Shown here: piece by piece, positions 24,701-41,815 of the stretch
Position numbering within the stretch: position 1 is the stretch's first letter
How the letters are laid out: every line of letters starts with the position of its first letter
NCBI RefSeq assembly: GCF_964340395.1
Contig: NC_135563.1
Coordinates: forward strand, 20,154,651 to 20,218,650
DNA from: Glandiceps talaboti
Lineage: Eukaryota; Hemichordata; Enteropneusta; Spengelidae
Direction: 5' to 3'
Length of the DNA stretch: 64,000 nt
Made by a program: the position numbers and the translations under genes
The notes under the pieces: model-generated
The model's database searches: none
Told to the model about the DNA's origin: nothing
Seen by the model: the letters and a program-made list of their open reading frames with translations, nothing else

Positions 24701-24791
24701 ATATTTACTGTACAGCGCCTCTGAGCTTTACTTCGTATTTGCTACAGCCACTCTATAAATTTTCTGATTGATTGATTGATCGATTGATTGA
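24701..24791 (+). mobile_element. SINE-like tail ending in (GATT)n
   Basis: The order TACTGTACAGCGCCTCTGAG, a spacer, CTCTATAAATTTTCT and (GATT)n follows a pattern common in invertebrate SINE and LINE tails, where an AGCGC...TGAG block precedes CTATATAAAT and a short tandem repeat. No tRNA-like head is visible upstream, so the copy is truncated or the head is too diverged to see. Confidence 0.45.
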
Positions 24792-24796
24792 TGGCG

Positions 24797-24825
24797 ACTG
24801 GGACGACGACGACGACGACAACAGC

Positions 24826-24872
<47 letters not shown>

Positions 24873-24873
24873 A
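24797..24873. repeat. (GAC)n/(AAC)n trinucleotide tract
   Basis: A short GACGAC run followed by about 50 bp of AAC, directly after the (GATT)n tail. The 118-codon plus frame here is a poly-Asp/poly-Asn artefact of the repeat. Confidence 0.9.
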
Positions 24874-27800
24874 CATTACATTTTGATTAAAGATTTTTTT
24901 AAGCAAGTGTCTTCATGTTCAATACCATCTTGCTCCTTTCAGGAGAAAATGGGAGCATTGTTTAATAGTTTTGAATTTCAAATCGATGATGACTGGAATG
25001 TAACCTTTACACATATTAATGTTCATCAAATCAGTCAAACACGAGCACGTACGGGTTACACAAACGGCAATGACCCGACGTGGTCCTTTACTTGCCGCAG
25101 GCTATCTACTTACACCTGGGATTCTTAGGAATTTTGTAACCGCCTCGACACAAGACACATTATAAGCCAAACCTTGGCTTAAAATAGGTTAACTGTCAGA
25201 ACGCTAATAGCTGGGAATATACCATAAATTATTTACTTTTCCAGTGACGTCTCCCTTCCCGTCAATACCCATCACGGAGAGTGCTTAAACTTCAACAAAT
25301 GATCTAGTTATTCTAACCTTACAGACAGGAGTCAGTTATTGAAAAAAAAAACTGACAGCATCGCAGGATATCTGTCGCCACAGACTTGAAAACGATGCTC
25401 ATCACCTCCAAAGCTGTAAGGAGAAAATATTTTAAATTCCATTAATAAATAAGGAAGAAGTAGATCAAATAGATTACATGCACATCAAGTAATCCCGCTC
25501 TTTTATTATTACAATGAATACTAAGGATGTAGAAGTACTGAATACCACAATACTGTAGTGTTCACTTCTAATTAAATCCCTCGCTAGGAAATTGGCAAAA
25601 CGTCTCTGAAATGGTTTGGTCTACTCGTAATTTTCACAAGATTTCAGTCTGCAATATTATCATTAAACCAACGAAGAAAGAGCTGTCGTGTCCATATAAT
25701 TGACGTTTGAGTCTTGAAAAGTCCATTTCATATGTGAAGACTCTTTTCTGAGTATATCATTTAGATAAGCTTTCAAAGTTACTACATTAGACAGCAACTG
25801 AGTTTTAAAGGCAACCAACGATGAATACACCTGTCATGGCGACACACCACATCCAGAAAATTTGACATTTCAAAAGGTATCTTGTGAATGGCAGAAGATC
25901 AGAAGTGCTCAACTGGGTAACAAACTAGTGCAGTTGGTTGGTTTTACAACAAAATTATCTTGGTTGTAGTTTTCACATAATTTTTATGTGCCAAATATTT
26001 CGTTTTCTTTAGAATTAGAACGGGAACTTTGCACACAGTATGTTTATTCATTCTTATATGACCTTCATACTTTTGAAGGACAGTGCCTTGATGTAACATA
26101 ATTCAATCAGAAATGTGCAATTCCAACAAATAGGTTTATTAATGTATTGCAATATAATGTATAAGTCGTTGATGAATAGTAGAGCGGATTTACAGTCATT
26201 GCTCACAGAGCTAAAGTATCTATATAGTTTTTGTGGTTTCTTTTATTACGATTTTTAGTAAGTCTGGATATGATACATTCAACCTCAATAAATGTGTGAA
26301 GCAAATTCAGGTCTTGTTTTATGGAACAATCTGCTATCAAAGATGTCAGAAGTAATGGTAACAAAACGACGGGGTTTGTAATATTCAACATTATACCATT
26401 CACATTGGCAACGTATCTAAATTCGAGTGCGTCGTTTCATCTGCTATAATACAGTCCTGTATTTGGTCAGGTTTGTTTATAGAATGGAAAGCTATTGACT
26501 CCGTTAATGCTTTCTGTCTCAATTCAAAATTATTGATGTCAGGCTTGTAATATAATATAGTTTCACTCAAAGACGTAATGTTTAGATCCATCATTTTCAT
26601 AAATCATAATAAACAATATTTTTAACATGTATGCATATATAATAACCGTCTTTGGGATATTAAATTAATTTTTAGGCACATCAGAATTTATATTTGTAAA
26701 TTTGAAACCATATATGAAAAGATTGAAATAATATTAATGTTAACATTAATAACATTGAATGATCGACGACTCCTACTCCAATATTGTATATAACTGTGCC
26801 TTCTGCTTATGTAGTCGAAATGACATTACAAGAAGTTGACAACCATGGCAACCTCAAACCTTGATCTCGTATGATCTTGCGTGCCATAATTGCGTCATTC
26901 GTAAGTCAAGAAATCAGATCTAACATAAACATTTAGTCATTTTTAATGACATGAAACCAATGTCGTCTGTGTATATAATAATAATTTCCATGCACTTTTG
27001 TTGGTACGTATTTGTAACAAGCTAATTGTGTCATTATTTGAATCTCCACAAATTATGTTTATAATAAGTAATATTCGTCGTCTGCTCGCCTACAATTTTT
27101 TTTCAAAAAGACTTCTAATGTGACGATATCTGTTTTAAAGCAATCATTGATATTATATCTCACTTCCTGTTTTGCCTTTCTTGTATGACGTCGACGTCAT
27201 TGCCGAGTATGACGTCAGTAAAGTATTTACAGCAACACAGAAAATAAAGAGGACGCGAAATCTATATTTGTCAACTAAATATTTGATTCCAAAAATAATA
27301 ATCACTTATCTTTCGTGATAAGGCTGAAATTAAGTTCATAGTACAACTCCCCCCCCCCCCCGCCGCCGTCTTTAAACCTACTGTTGGACAGGTTTTGTTC
27401 TATTTTGAGACATGTGTGGATATTTAATAGCCCTATCAACTGCAATTTGAAAGTACAGTGTCCACAATCTGTGCAAACAATAGTAGTTGTGTTACACAGG
27501 GAGAGAAGATAAAATGAAATGTCAAAAATATCAATCGATCACTGTAAGGGATGAAAGCACGCCACATTGTATGACACACAAAACCTGACATCAATATCTT
27601 TGAGTGAATATTCGTCAAACGTGTCACATCAACTCTCATCTCCATGTCTAATTATACTATATTTATCGTCACTTCCCTTAGAACCCCTTCAGTAATAGAT
27701 TTAATAACATTTTATTATAATTTTTCAATTTTGTGAGAGAAACAGTAATAATGTCCAGTTAAATTACCACTAATCCAGAGAAAGGTCAAAGCAGTTTTTA

Positions 27801-29640
27801 CTACTTATTCTAAACGAGACCAACATTCTCCCATTTCTGTCATCTGTACACCTTCCTATTTCTCCATTTTGGTCTTACAAATTCTTTACGGCCAAATCAA
27901 GTTTTGCTTATATATTTTCCACATAGAATACCAAACCTGATTACTGATGAATATTTAAATCGAATCTATATACCCAAAGGTCATTAATAATAAGTATAAT
28001 ATATGGTCAACCCAATATCTGTATTGTCGTCCTTAATCCAAATTATTTAATATTTTATCCATTTCATAACTAATTTCTATATGTCTATCTACTTTTACAT
28101 CGGCTATACCAGATCGATTAATGACCAGACTCTGTTTGCGCCATGTGCTTGCTATACTTGCTTACATCCGCTACATGTAGCATTTGCCGTAACGGTTGTT
28201 CATAAACTCTTGATGATGGCACAGTGTATCGTACTATTGTTTCCAATCTACTGATTTATATAATCTCCAATAATAGAACTGGAAATACGTATTTCTATGA
28301 TGGATCCATACAACAAATTGTACCTTTTGATATACGACTCTAGCAATAATACAGCAATACTACTAGTTTTCTTTCGGATATAGAGTCAAGTGTTCTTAAT
28401 GCACGTTTGTATAGAAAACCCACCTAGGCGAAGATTACTTTGGTAAAGAAAGTAAGTGTTACAATTATTTTTATCAAAGGTTTATAACGATCTTCCCCGG
28501 TGACAATAGGAACTATACAATCATGTTTTAGAATATTACTAATTGACATTCCGTCGCCTTTGGGAAACCTTGCGATATTACACCGTGTGATTCTATTAGC
28601 AGTGAAAATTAATTTACAATTCCCTATTCGTATCAGCATTGTTGAGCGATGGAGTGGGATAACAATTATTAGGAGGGTCATTCTATGCTTTTATACATCA
28701 CCCAACTCTTTGAAATTATCTAGGCCAAAGATTTCAAAAACCATGCTAATTCAAATGTATACGTAAAGACTGCGACATGTGCTTTATTTTACAGTGGCTG
28801 AGAAGTAGATTATTATCATTGAAAATCTTCCTTGAAATCTGTACCACGTGTAGTCTAGAGGCTATCCATGGCTTTTAATCTTTTCTCAAATCGAGCTCAA
28901 TGAGGTGCTGAGATGGAATTTCACATTCAAACTAAGCCACCCATTCAGTTATCACATGTCTTGTTAATCAATGATCACACAATCCTGCCCAGTGATAAGT
29001 TACTGTTTATTGGGACAGTTACATAATGTCCAAATATGGTATATTTGTCAGATCAGGACGCTTCTTATACATTGTTTACACCATTCCAACACCTGCGGAA
29101 TCATTTGCATGAACAACATTTTGTTCGCTGTTTCTCGTTGAGCTGGACGGGGTGAAGAGAGATCTGTTGATATTTTAAGCCACGGATAACATCTGGACCA
29201 TATGAGGTCGTGTACCACAGATTTAGTGACCATGATATGCAGTAATATCATACATTAAGATAAAGAGCTTAGAAGAACAGTTTTATACCAATCTATATTA
29301 AAATGATAAATGAGGCAAAAGTTAGATCAATCCTACAGAAATGCTCTTTTATAATATATATCTATTTCATTTTAATTTCGTGACATGAAATTCCGGTCTT
29401 ACGATGATACCTCTATCGTAGGTCCGATAACGAGTAAGGTGACATGAGTCACATGACGCTGTTGATGTATGTCTATAGAGTAATATAAAACCACTTTATC
29501 ATATATCTCACACAGAGGTTTTGATATGTATACATTTCCATAATGTGTCTCCTTGTTACAAGTGCGTAGCGTTGAGATGTCTAATCATAGAACGTACTGT
29601 TATAGTGTATGTGTTAGAATTATAACTTTGTGTCTTTGAA
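24874..29640. other. Non-coding DNA with small palindromes
   Basis: Nearly 5 kb of unique sequence. Perfect palindromes are ATTAATGTTAACATTAAT (26733-26750) and ATGACGTCGACGTCAT (27185-27200), the latter followed by TGACGTCA at 27210-27217. A 13-base C run sits at 27349-27361. Overlapping frames on both strands at 28424-28766 and one at 29048-29251 have no recognisable domains. Confidence 0.45.
27185..27217. promoter_or_regulatory. Clustered CRE/ATF-like sites
   Basis: A 16-bp perfect palindrome of two overlapping TGACGTC half-sites, then a consensus TGACGTCA ten bases on. Such octamers bind CREB/ATF factors. No promoter or gene start is visible nearby, so any role is conjecture. Confidence 0.25.
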
Positions 29641-29641
29641 A

Positions 29642-29690
29642 ATGTATGTATGTATGTATGTATGTATGTATGTATGTATGTATGTATGTA

Positions 29691-29786
<96 letters not shown>

Positions 29787-29926
29787 CGTCCGTCCGTCCG
29801 TCCGTCCGTCCGTCCGTCCGTCCGTCCGTCCGTCCGTCCGTCCGTCCGTCCGTCCGTCCGTCCGTCCGTCCGTCTGTCTGTCTGTCTGTATGTATGTATG
29901 CATGTATGTATGCATGTATGTATGTA
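29642..29926. repeat. Nested compound microsatellite ATGT-CTGT-CCGT-CTGT-ATGT
   Basis: About 50 bp ATGT, 88 bp CTGT, 92 bp CCGT, 15 bp CTGT and 38 bp ATGT with some ATGC. Each step toward the centre replaces one base of the unit and the order reverses on the far side. Open frames (SVCL, SVRP, TDGR) are artefacts. Confidence 0.95.
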
Positions 29927-32805
29927 ACTACGTCTGTCGGTCTGTATGTCTGTCATTGAATGGTGAAATACAGTCTTCATGATTAATGTTAAGGTGTAAG
30001 AGTATTAAGTCATATCCACTGATATGTTTATCCTATCAATTCAAGCTTAATTCGTTCGAGTTCACAACATCTCTGCGGAGGACAGATTGTATCTGGGACT
30101 ACAAGTTCAAGGGTAATGTTCAAAAATCATTACACATAATACAATCTAATGTATTTTTGATATACCTTGGGATTCATTTATCAAAGTAAGTTAGTCACCT
30201 TGAAGGTCAATCAGAGGACAAGGTCAACAATACTGCAAATTCCATCAGCATGCAGTGATTACAAATATCTTCACTACTGCACTGTTGTTTAACTTTTAAA
30301 CATAGTCTGTACATCTGTTAGGTGGCACACCAGCTCATATCACTTTACATTAATTGTGGGAGTGCGTATCATTGAATGATTACATAAATAAGTAGTTGAC
30401 AAGATGTATCTCGGAAATTCTTTATCAGACATACAGCTACTTAAACAAGAAGATAAACGAAAGGATCCCTATTTTAATTAATATATACAAGTTGGAAACA
30501 AATATATCACACATATACGCAGAGACGACATGATATTAAGAATTGTCGATATAATTGAAAATGAAAGAAGATAGCAGAGACCGGGATTTTCCATAAATGG
30601 TTGAATAAATACAGTCTGTAGATTGAGATTTTGTTTAATTCTCTATAACTAACATCATTTTGTATTTAAACGGTAGTTCACTTTTCAGGATGTATTATAC
30701 ACATTGTTGTGCCATGACAATAGATAGTTCATCTATCATCGAACGTGACTAATTACAAGCAAAATGTAATATCGGTAGACAGTGTGAAATACAGATCACG
30801 TACAGGTGTTTTGACATTTGCTTAAGAAGCAATGTACTTTCTTAACACTATCATCGGCATGTATACTAGGTTATTGACTGCCTATCAACCACAGCTGTAT
30901 TAGTAATTATCTACAAATTCTTTTCAATTCTGGCTTCGAACAGACTCATAAAGTTTTAAGAGAAAGGGGACAAGACCAATATTTTTTTATTCATAGCAGT
31001 GCGTTTTGACCTTTGACATCAATTGTGATGTGTGTGTGTCGGGCAGAGGTGGATCGTTTAGCGATGTGGATGTACGTCTAAATCACTTATGGTTATATTT
31101 GCAGTAGGCATATGCAGTAAATCTGTTTCATGTCTTCGGGGTCAAAGGTCGCTTGGACTATGATGACAGAAGTGTACTCGGCATCCCAGAGCGATTACTG
31201 TTATATTCGCCATTTGTTCCTCGACGTCAATTTCTGGTGTTGTCCATTATGCATGGTGATTTCTCACGACTTCTTACGTGTATCAATTTGTCTCATATGT
31301 ATTATTTTCCTTGGGAACAAAATCAATGCCATTCAAATTTATTTTCCAAGAGGTATCGTAAATGAGCGTGGAGAATAAGTCATCATACATTGTATTATGT
31401 CAAATTCAATAAAAACGATGCTATAGGAACTGGATCGAAGCTGTTTTCTTGTAAGTGTTATCCCAATAGAACTTACTAGAATTTCTCTAAAATTGATGAT
31501 ATCAACATTCGCCATATCATTACCATATGTTTACCGACATATAGTAGCTAAGATATATTACACTTCTTCCAAAGTCCAATAAGGCTAAATAAAAGATTTG
31601 TTTAAATAGTCCAAATAGGGCACATAATTTATACGAACTGGTTTAACAATATTTTAATTCAATATAAGATTTAACCAGTATGTTTTTGATAACCGTGTCG
31701 TTTCGAGAACTATCAGCCGCATCACATCCTCCAATTATTAGAGTCTACAGTGTTAGATGACAAGCGTCCAATCTAGCTGCTATCAGTTTAGCATATGACT
31801 TTATTAGTACGGTCTTACAATGAATTGAACCAAAACGTTAAACTCACATATATGTCATTACCAAGTCACCAAACTACAACTTAGTACAAGTAGAACAACA
31901 GTAGACTACACGAAAGAATAATTGGAAAAAATATGTGGAATGTTCAACGTGATGAGTTTTTCAAATCGAGTAAATAAACGGATGTTTGATTAGTTTCAGG
32001 TGTCAAGTAATAGTACTGAGTTTTAAGATTAAACATAGTGAACTACTCATCGTGTACACAATACTCACACGAAGCAAGGTGACAAAATATGTATGCCTGT
32101 TATATTGACAGCTCACGCCTTTTATAGCTACAAATGCCCCGAAATGAATTCTACACTATCTTCTAAATAGAAGTCTGAGAATGAGTGGCAGTTTGAAACT
32201 CAATGGTAACGTTAACAGTGATATACTATCCACAGACAAGGAGGTGGCAACATAACAAGAAGGATGGGGTTTCCCCCTAAGCTGGATGAAACAAAATTAT
32301 TTCAAAGCATATTCTATGGTGGCAAGGGAGAGGTTGTATAGTAATTTCCTAACTAAAGGAGCATGTCAGACGCCGATGCATTATCACGTCTTAAATTAAA
32401 CCCCAGTCTAACGCACTTTAAATCTTTATATCCAAAGAGATTTGAGTCTCTGCTTAAAGAAACATACTGTCCATGCATAATTAACGAATTTGCCCTTCTC
32501 GCACTTTTCATCGTCGCTTTGCAAAATATAAGTAACGGTATTATGAATTCAATTTGTAGCTAGCAATGAGCCGTCAAAAAAAAGTCCCTTTTAACCCGGC
32601 ATTTATTCTAATTTAATTATAAGCTATTAACACTGTATGTAGTGTGATCTGGAATTATCAGAGACCTGGTACAGCAAAATACAGCAAAATATGCCTTATG
32701 ATATGTAAACCATTTATTCTTATTACACAAATTATTTGGGTATAAATAGGTGGTCACGTGAACATGTTCGACGCGATAAAAATGGACTATCCAGTTGTAG
32801 TATTT
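29927..32805. other. Non-coding DNA
   Basis: Unique sequence. Overlapping plus frames at 31130-31378 look slightly protein-like (one contains LDYDDRSVLGIPERLLLY) but lack matching splice sites and a family. The frame at 32363-32563 contains ADALSR by chance. No RNA gene or repeat recognised. Confidence 0.4.
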
Positions 32806-33141
32806 TGTATGTATGTATGTATGTATGTATGTATGTATGTATGTATGTATGTATGTATGTATGTATGTATGTATGTATGCATGTATGCATGTATGTATGC
32901 GTGTATGCATGTATGCATGTATGTATGTATGTATGTATGTATGTATGTATGTATGTATGTATGCATGTATGCATGTATGCATGCATGTATGTATGTATGT
33001 ATGTATGTATGTATGTATGCATGTATGCATGTATGCATGCATGCATGCATGCATGTATGTATGTATGTATGTATGCATGTATGCATGTATGCATGTATGC
33101 ATGTATGTATGTATGTATGTATGTATGTATGTATGTATGTT
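32806..33141. repeat. (ATGT)n array with interspersed ATGC
   Basis: About 335 bp of ATGT in which single or double ATGC units recur in clusters with similar spacing, hinting at expansion of larger blocks. Open frames are artefacts. Confidence 0.95.
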
Positions 33142-36924
<3,783 letters not shown>

Positions 36925-36929
36925 GAACT

Positions 36930-37011
36930 GAAAGAAGACGAGTATGATATTACATTGTGGATTTACGTCTTCTTCTCGTCTTCTTTCATAATATCATACT
37001 GGTCTTCTTCC
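36930..37011. repeat. Inverted repeat next to (TA)n
   Basis: The 23-bp arm at 36930-36952 (GAAAGAAGACGAGTATGATA and three more) pairs with 36989-37011 at 21 of 23 positions. The spacer contains a further perfect complement of the first 12 bases of the left arm at 36976-36987, so alternative foldings exist. The arms are rich in GAAGA/TCTTC. It could be the edge of a mobile element, but no coding remnant is recognisable. Confidence 0.6.
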
Positions 37012-37431
37012 ATTTTATGTATGATATGCTATCCAAGGTGATTGAGCACTCTACTTGGCGAAATAAGAATGAAACTCTATGTATATATGACACCATTTTC
37101 ATGCCGACTTCAGTGATTGGCTTGGACCTTGTCACATGGTATGAACAAGTGACCCATAGTGACCTCAATTTGTAGTCAAAGTGCAATATTTGTGGGGGGG
37201 TTTCTATTTCCCTAGGGCACTATTACAGTGGTACAATTGTCCTACCAGTGATTTGTTTTGACCCTGGACACAATATGTGCCTGAGGATGCGATGTATCAT
37301 AAAACACTTATTACCTGACCGTATTCGGGCACTAGTTAAATACAGTGCAGCTGCTATGTATCAACTATTTCCCTGTGCTTTCAGTCTTGGCAAATAGTTT
37401 ACAGCTATAGGGTAATAGACGTCTACTAGTG
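37012..37431. other. Non-coding DNA
   Basis: Two opposed frames of about 70 codons overlap here without features. Nothing else seen. Confidence 0.45.
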
Positions 37432-37521
37432 CCTCGTATCCAGACAATAAGTATATATAACCCTCATATCCAGGCAATAAGTGTATATAACACTCATAGC
37501 CGAGCAGTAAGTGTATATATA
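37432..37521. repeat. Three tandem 30-bp units
   Basis: Units at 37432-37461, 37462-37491 and 37492-37521 share CTCATATCCAGGCAATAAGT and TATATA with a few substitutions. As 30 is a multiple of three, the minus frame through it repeats a YLLSGYEG-like peptide, which I regard as incidental. Confidence 0.85.
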
Positions 37522-40125
37522 CCACTTCTTCAGTGGCAATGTATATAATCAATTCTTTTACATAGTACCCGTTGTCTCACAGGTCCCCATTTACGTACAC
37601 TCCTGGATGGTTGAAATTTATTGCATGGAGGATAAAATAAATGTATCTTGTTATGTAAAATAATATTTGAACGACACTGTTTTAACCCAATGCTAAAAAA
37701 AGAAATATGTTTTATATTGAGAATGAATCATCCATGAAACAGCAATCAATCACGATATCATTTTATACACAACACCGTCGCTCATTTTGTCTGAGCATTT
37801 CAATCTATACAACCATGGCAACTTGACCTACATATTCCAGGACATATACAAATGTAAGTAGCTAAAATGTCATTATAATTTCACTACATTTAGGTAGTGC
37901 GAATCCATGGAAATATAAAGTATAAATACTGGCATTTCAAATACTAAATATATAAAGCTTTTATGGTAAAGTTCCTACTTTCTCATTTGTCACTCGTCGG
38001 CGAAATAACTTAGGATGTAATTCAAATTCCAATTTACAAGAACCCATCTTCGTTTATCCCCATTTCCAATCTTAACAGCGTAGTATTAGCTGACGACGTT
38101 CTCTGGCAAATTATTATTTCATATAATCACACTGACAGTCGACGCATCAATATAAACGGCACGCCTCATTAGTTTGCATTTAAAAACCTTCCCTTTTTTA
38201 TGACTTCGATTTAAAGTTATTAGCAAAATTAAATGGTTACTGTAATGAAATAATTGAAAACCGCACACTTGAAAGTATTCAAATATCTTTTCACTTACTA
38301 GTCATTATCACCCCATACAGGGAGGTAATGAAAGCAGACGATTTACCTCCAATAGTGAATACACAGGCTGCCAATATTGATGTACCGTTTGTAGTATCGA
38401 AATAGCAAGCCAAGCGATATTTTAAGGATAAAACTGAAAGCGCGTTTATTTTACAAAAAAGTTGCTAAAAGCTAAGAGCCATGCCAGAGCCAATTAAATG
38501 CAAGGTATTTGTTGATTATTTCAACTTAATTTCGACAGGAAGGGAAAATGTGTCAAGGGGTATTTTTTGTTTCTTTTTCTTTTTCAAAATTATTTACGGG
38601 TTACTGTACAATCAATATTGAATGTATCTGTTGTCGTAAGTCTACAGAGCTTTTAATAGTAAGTAAAGTTTGATTGTGGTATAGTGTGTACATGATACTG
38701 TGTAGTTAATTAGAAGCAGACATCCCATGAGAGTTGCATGTCAATATTCTCTCTGGGCGTTGGTAGGTCATGGCTGATATAGAGATTTTTTTTACCATAC
38801 AAAAGGTTCTTCCAACCCAAAACCTGACTACGCTAGGTAAGTCATCTTTCCTGTTTGAAATTCATGAAAGTGGATTTCAACTTTCGCATTATCAACACCT
38901 GCGGCGTACTTCTTCTAAAACAAAATATCAAATACCCATGGTAGAAGAATATCGATACATTTTGTCAACAAAATCAGCCTACTATATGGTGTTTGAGACT
39001 TCACTTACAGTATGGGTTGATGTCTTTACGTGTGTAACGTGTGTAACGTGCGTAACTATTTGTGGCGATTTTCGTTTTGAAATATTGCCCTCCGGGCAAG
39101 GGTGCCTATAATTTAGCTGCTGTGTCAGATACACAATTCTGAGGTAACCGAAGATCAAAGACTGACGTATGAACATTGGTGGAACATGAGAACCGTGTAC
39201 ATGCAAATCTAAACTCAGAAATTAATGACTAACTACATGTCCCTCAACTCTGTGTATATAATTCAGTATTTATCCAATGGAAACTCCATTCTAGGCTGCT
39301 AAAGTGAACGTAACTTACAAGCCACCGACATCAGTGAACCCCATTGAAGTACCGAAAAGATAATACACACCACACACACACAAAAAGAGTACAATAAAGC
39401 CAGCCAACTAATAGATGCTGCACTATTGTAATAAAGTGTTTTGCATAATAATCTCACATTTTTTCAATGCCGACTTCATTACTTTAGGCAACTGATTTTC
39501 TGATTCAATAAGCAGACAGAATCTATTTCGCCTTGGGTACAAACAACGCCAAGCCTCATAATATCGTCCAGACTGTACACTGTTCAGAAGGCATCTTAGT
39601 TGTATTACTTAATCAAATGGAGATACATGCAGTGATACCGTATTAAATTTTAACCACAGTCTATGTCAAATCTACACTTTCGTCCTCCAAAGTGCCTCTA
39701 GGTATGAAATAGTTAATTATTTGATATTGTGACAACCATATCCTCTGCATACTGATCTTTGTGTCCACGTGTCGTTCATTTGTGATTTGATAACGTGATT
39801 GAAAATGATACCTTTATGGGGGACACTCAGGCAGGAGCAGATAGATGTCAAATAAGTTGATCTAACACCACCGGTGATCAAAAGCCAACGATTCCTGGCT
39901 TCAATACAATTATCAAACATTGCCTAATTGGTTGCCATGACGTCCAATTGTCTGAAGACTTTGAACTACTTGTTATCGGTTGGTATGGTTCAATATCTCA
40001 AATGGAAACATGCTAATATTAAAATTAGTTAATAATTAGTATGAGTTCAAAGTATTCACTGAGATTGCGTCTGTGAAAAACATCTTGGCGCCCTAGGAAT
40101 TCAATATCAGCATAATTTAGTGAGT
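37522..40125. other. Non-coding DNA
   Basis: Unique sequence. A 113-codon plus frame at 38770-39111 is the longest non-repeat frame in the right half, but it contains a short GTGTAACGT tandem repeat (39030-39056) and no domain I can name. GGGAGGTAATG occurs near 38335 facing a TTACCTCC about 20 bp on. Confidence 0.4.
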
Positions 40126-40129
40126 AAAG

Positions 40130-40224
40130 CATACATACATACATACATACATACATACATACATACATACATACATACATACATACATACGTACGTACGT
40201 ACGTATGTACGTACGTACGCACGC

Positions 40225-40263
<39 letters not shown>

Positions 40264-40270
40264 CACACAC
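40130..40270. repeat. Compound microsatellite (ATAC)(GTAC)(CAGA)(CA)
   Basis: About 60 bp ATAC, then GTAC (self-complementary, can form hairpins), CGCA, CAGA and CA. Confidence 0.9.
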
Positions 40271-41284
40271 ATTTTACACACACATATTTTGATACCTTTA
40301 CGTGAAAACTTTTTTATTCAAAAATCTATTTTACATTTATATGATTGTATTAGCATGGAGATGGGAGTTTGTATTAATATGATATTAGTTGAATTTACAT
40401 AAGTATAAAATTATATTATATCTATCTGTCTATATATATATATATATCTATCTATACATCCCTCTCATTATATATGTATATATATTATATTATATATACC
40501 CTGTGACATTTAATTGTTCATTCCTATTTCTAGTTTACCCCGAGGACTGTTCTATACCATAATCTTTCATGTGTGCCTTTTCTCGATTAAACTTTCATAA
40601 TAAAGTAAAAATAAACTTACAATATCTAGTGAAAGGTTGATGTAAACATTCATATTAAGGTAAAAATAAACTTACGTACAGTTACTGTATCTATTAATAA
40701 GTTGGTGATTGTAAACAATTAGGAGCTATATATAAATAAGGAAAACAGATTTTGAATCAAATAAGTTGGATTATTATAAATCCATACAGTACAATATGTA
40801 AACAATAGGGATCATAAATAGCATTGCCATTTAATGACAGATGCACGTACCTTTATGTCATAATATCAATAAACCTTGATAGTAACCACAACAACCAAAG
40901 CGTCTGACTAACAATGTTGACGGGAAGCAATTAGTATATTGCCGCTCGATTATTAGTTGTTTGAACTTATTATTTTTCACTCAATTTATGAATTTCAAAG
41001 CGTTTTACTTGGCTTTGAGAAGCTCGAAATAGATACAACTTAACTGTAGACTAATATAAATTGAAAATGCACGATATCCGGATACTAAATATTACCTCGA
41101 CATTTACAGGTGAGGTTTCACGACAATCGAGTTTGTTATGAATTAAAAAGTGTATAGTTGTAACTAAAATACACATTATACATTAATTGACATAAGGGGT
41201 GTTGTCTCTAAGAGCCGAAAGAAGATTAGCTACGAAAAGCTCTTAGCTAACAAGTATTTTCCTGGCGAATGAAGACTATTTTAG
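40271..41284. other. Non-coding DNA
   Basis: AT-rich unique sequence with short TATA-rich patches at 40420-40500. No gene recognised. Confidence 0.5.
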
Positions 41285-41469
41285 GAGAATTTAATATAAG
41301 TATACCAGCAAATATAATTATAATTTATGAACAAGTGGAAAAGAAAACGGTGACTTCGAATATTTTGATTGAATATTTGAGCGCAGCAGACGAGAACAGT
41401 GGGTTAGATTTAGACAAAGAACACGCTATTGAGGAATATTATCACGAATTTTTCAAACTTATAGTGTAA
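41285..41469 (+). CDS. Candidate terminal exon, acidic, unknown
   Basis: An acceptor-like ACTATTTTAG precedes a frame running to TAA at 41467-41469. The peptide has a mixed, charged composition (EQVEKKTVTSN, then ADENSGLDLDKEHAIEEYYH) unlike the AT-driven frames around it. No family is recognised, no partner exon was found, and no polyadenylation signal is evident in the next 100 bp. An ATG start at 41269 would allow a tiny single-exon ORF instead. Confidence 0.18.
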
Positions 41470-41780
41470 CAGAATATATTCAGTATTTTAAAAATCCACA
41501 TGAACCTGTGATGGTGTGCTATTATTAATATCTTTCTTGTTTTAATAACTTTACTATTGATATTCCCTTCACATGTGGGCACGTAGTATTATACTGCAGA
41601 GCCTAATTTTGTGTAACCTCAGAGTGATAGCTCGTAAATGTAGTTCGTGATCTTTAACAACATGATTGCTACATAGCCCGAGGATAGGCATTATATTCTA
41701 ATAACAACACACTGCAGTCAAATTTAAACATAAAATTGAAGCACCTAGGTGGCCACGTCTTCCTGTCTGATATACAAGCA

Positions 41781-41815
<35 letters not shown>

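Noticed and set aside
24772-25128. 118-codon frame with poly-Asp and poly-Asn
   Set aside because: The Asp/Asn run is the GAC/AAC repeat; the remainder lacks a domain or conserved-looking composition.
28424-28766. Overlapping frames of 85 and 88 codons on opposite strands
   Set aside because: Neither shows a recognisable domain; a sense/antisense pair in AT-rich DNA is likely chance.
32363-32563. ADALSR peptide, as in retroelement RNase H regions
   Set aside because: Only six residues match, a stop lies just upstream, and no other reverse transcriptase or RNase H motif is nearby.
37361-37552. Repeated YLLSGYEG peptide on the minus strand
   Set aside because: Product of the 30-bp tandem repeat; no signal peptide, cleavage sites or splice support for a repeat-peptide precursor.
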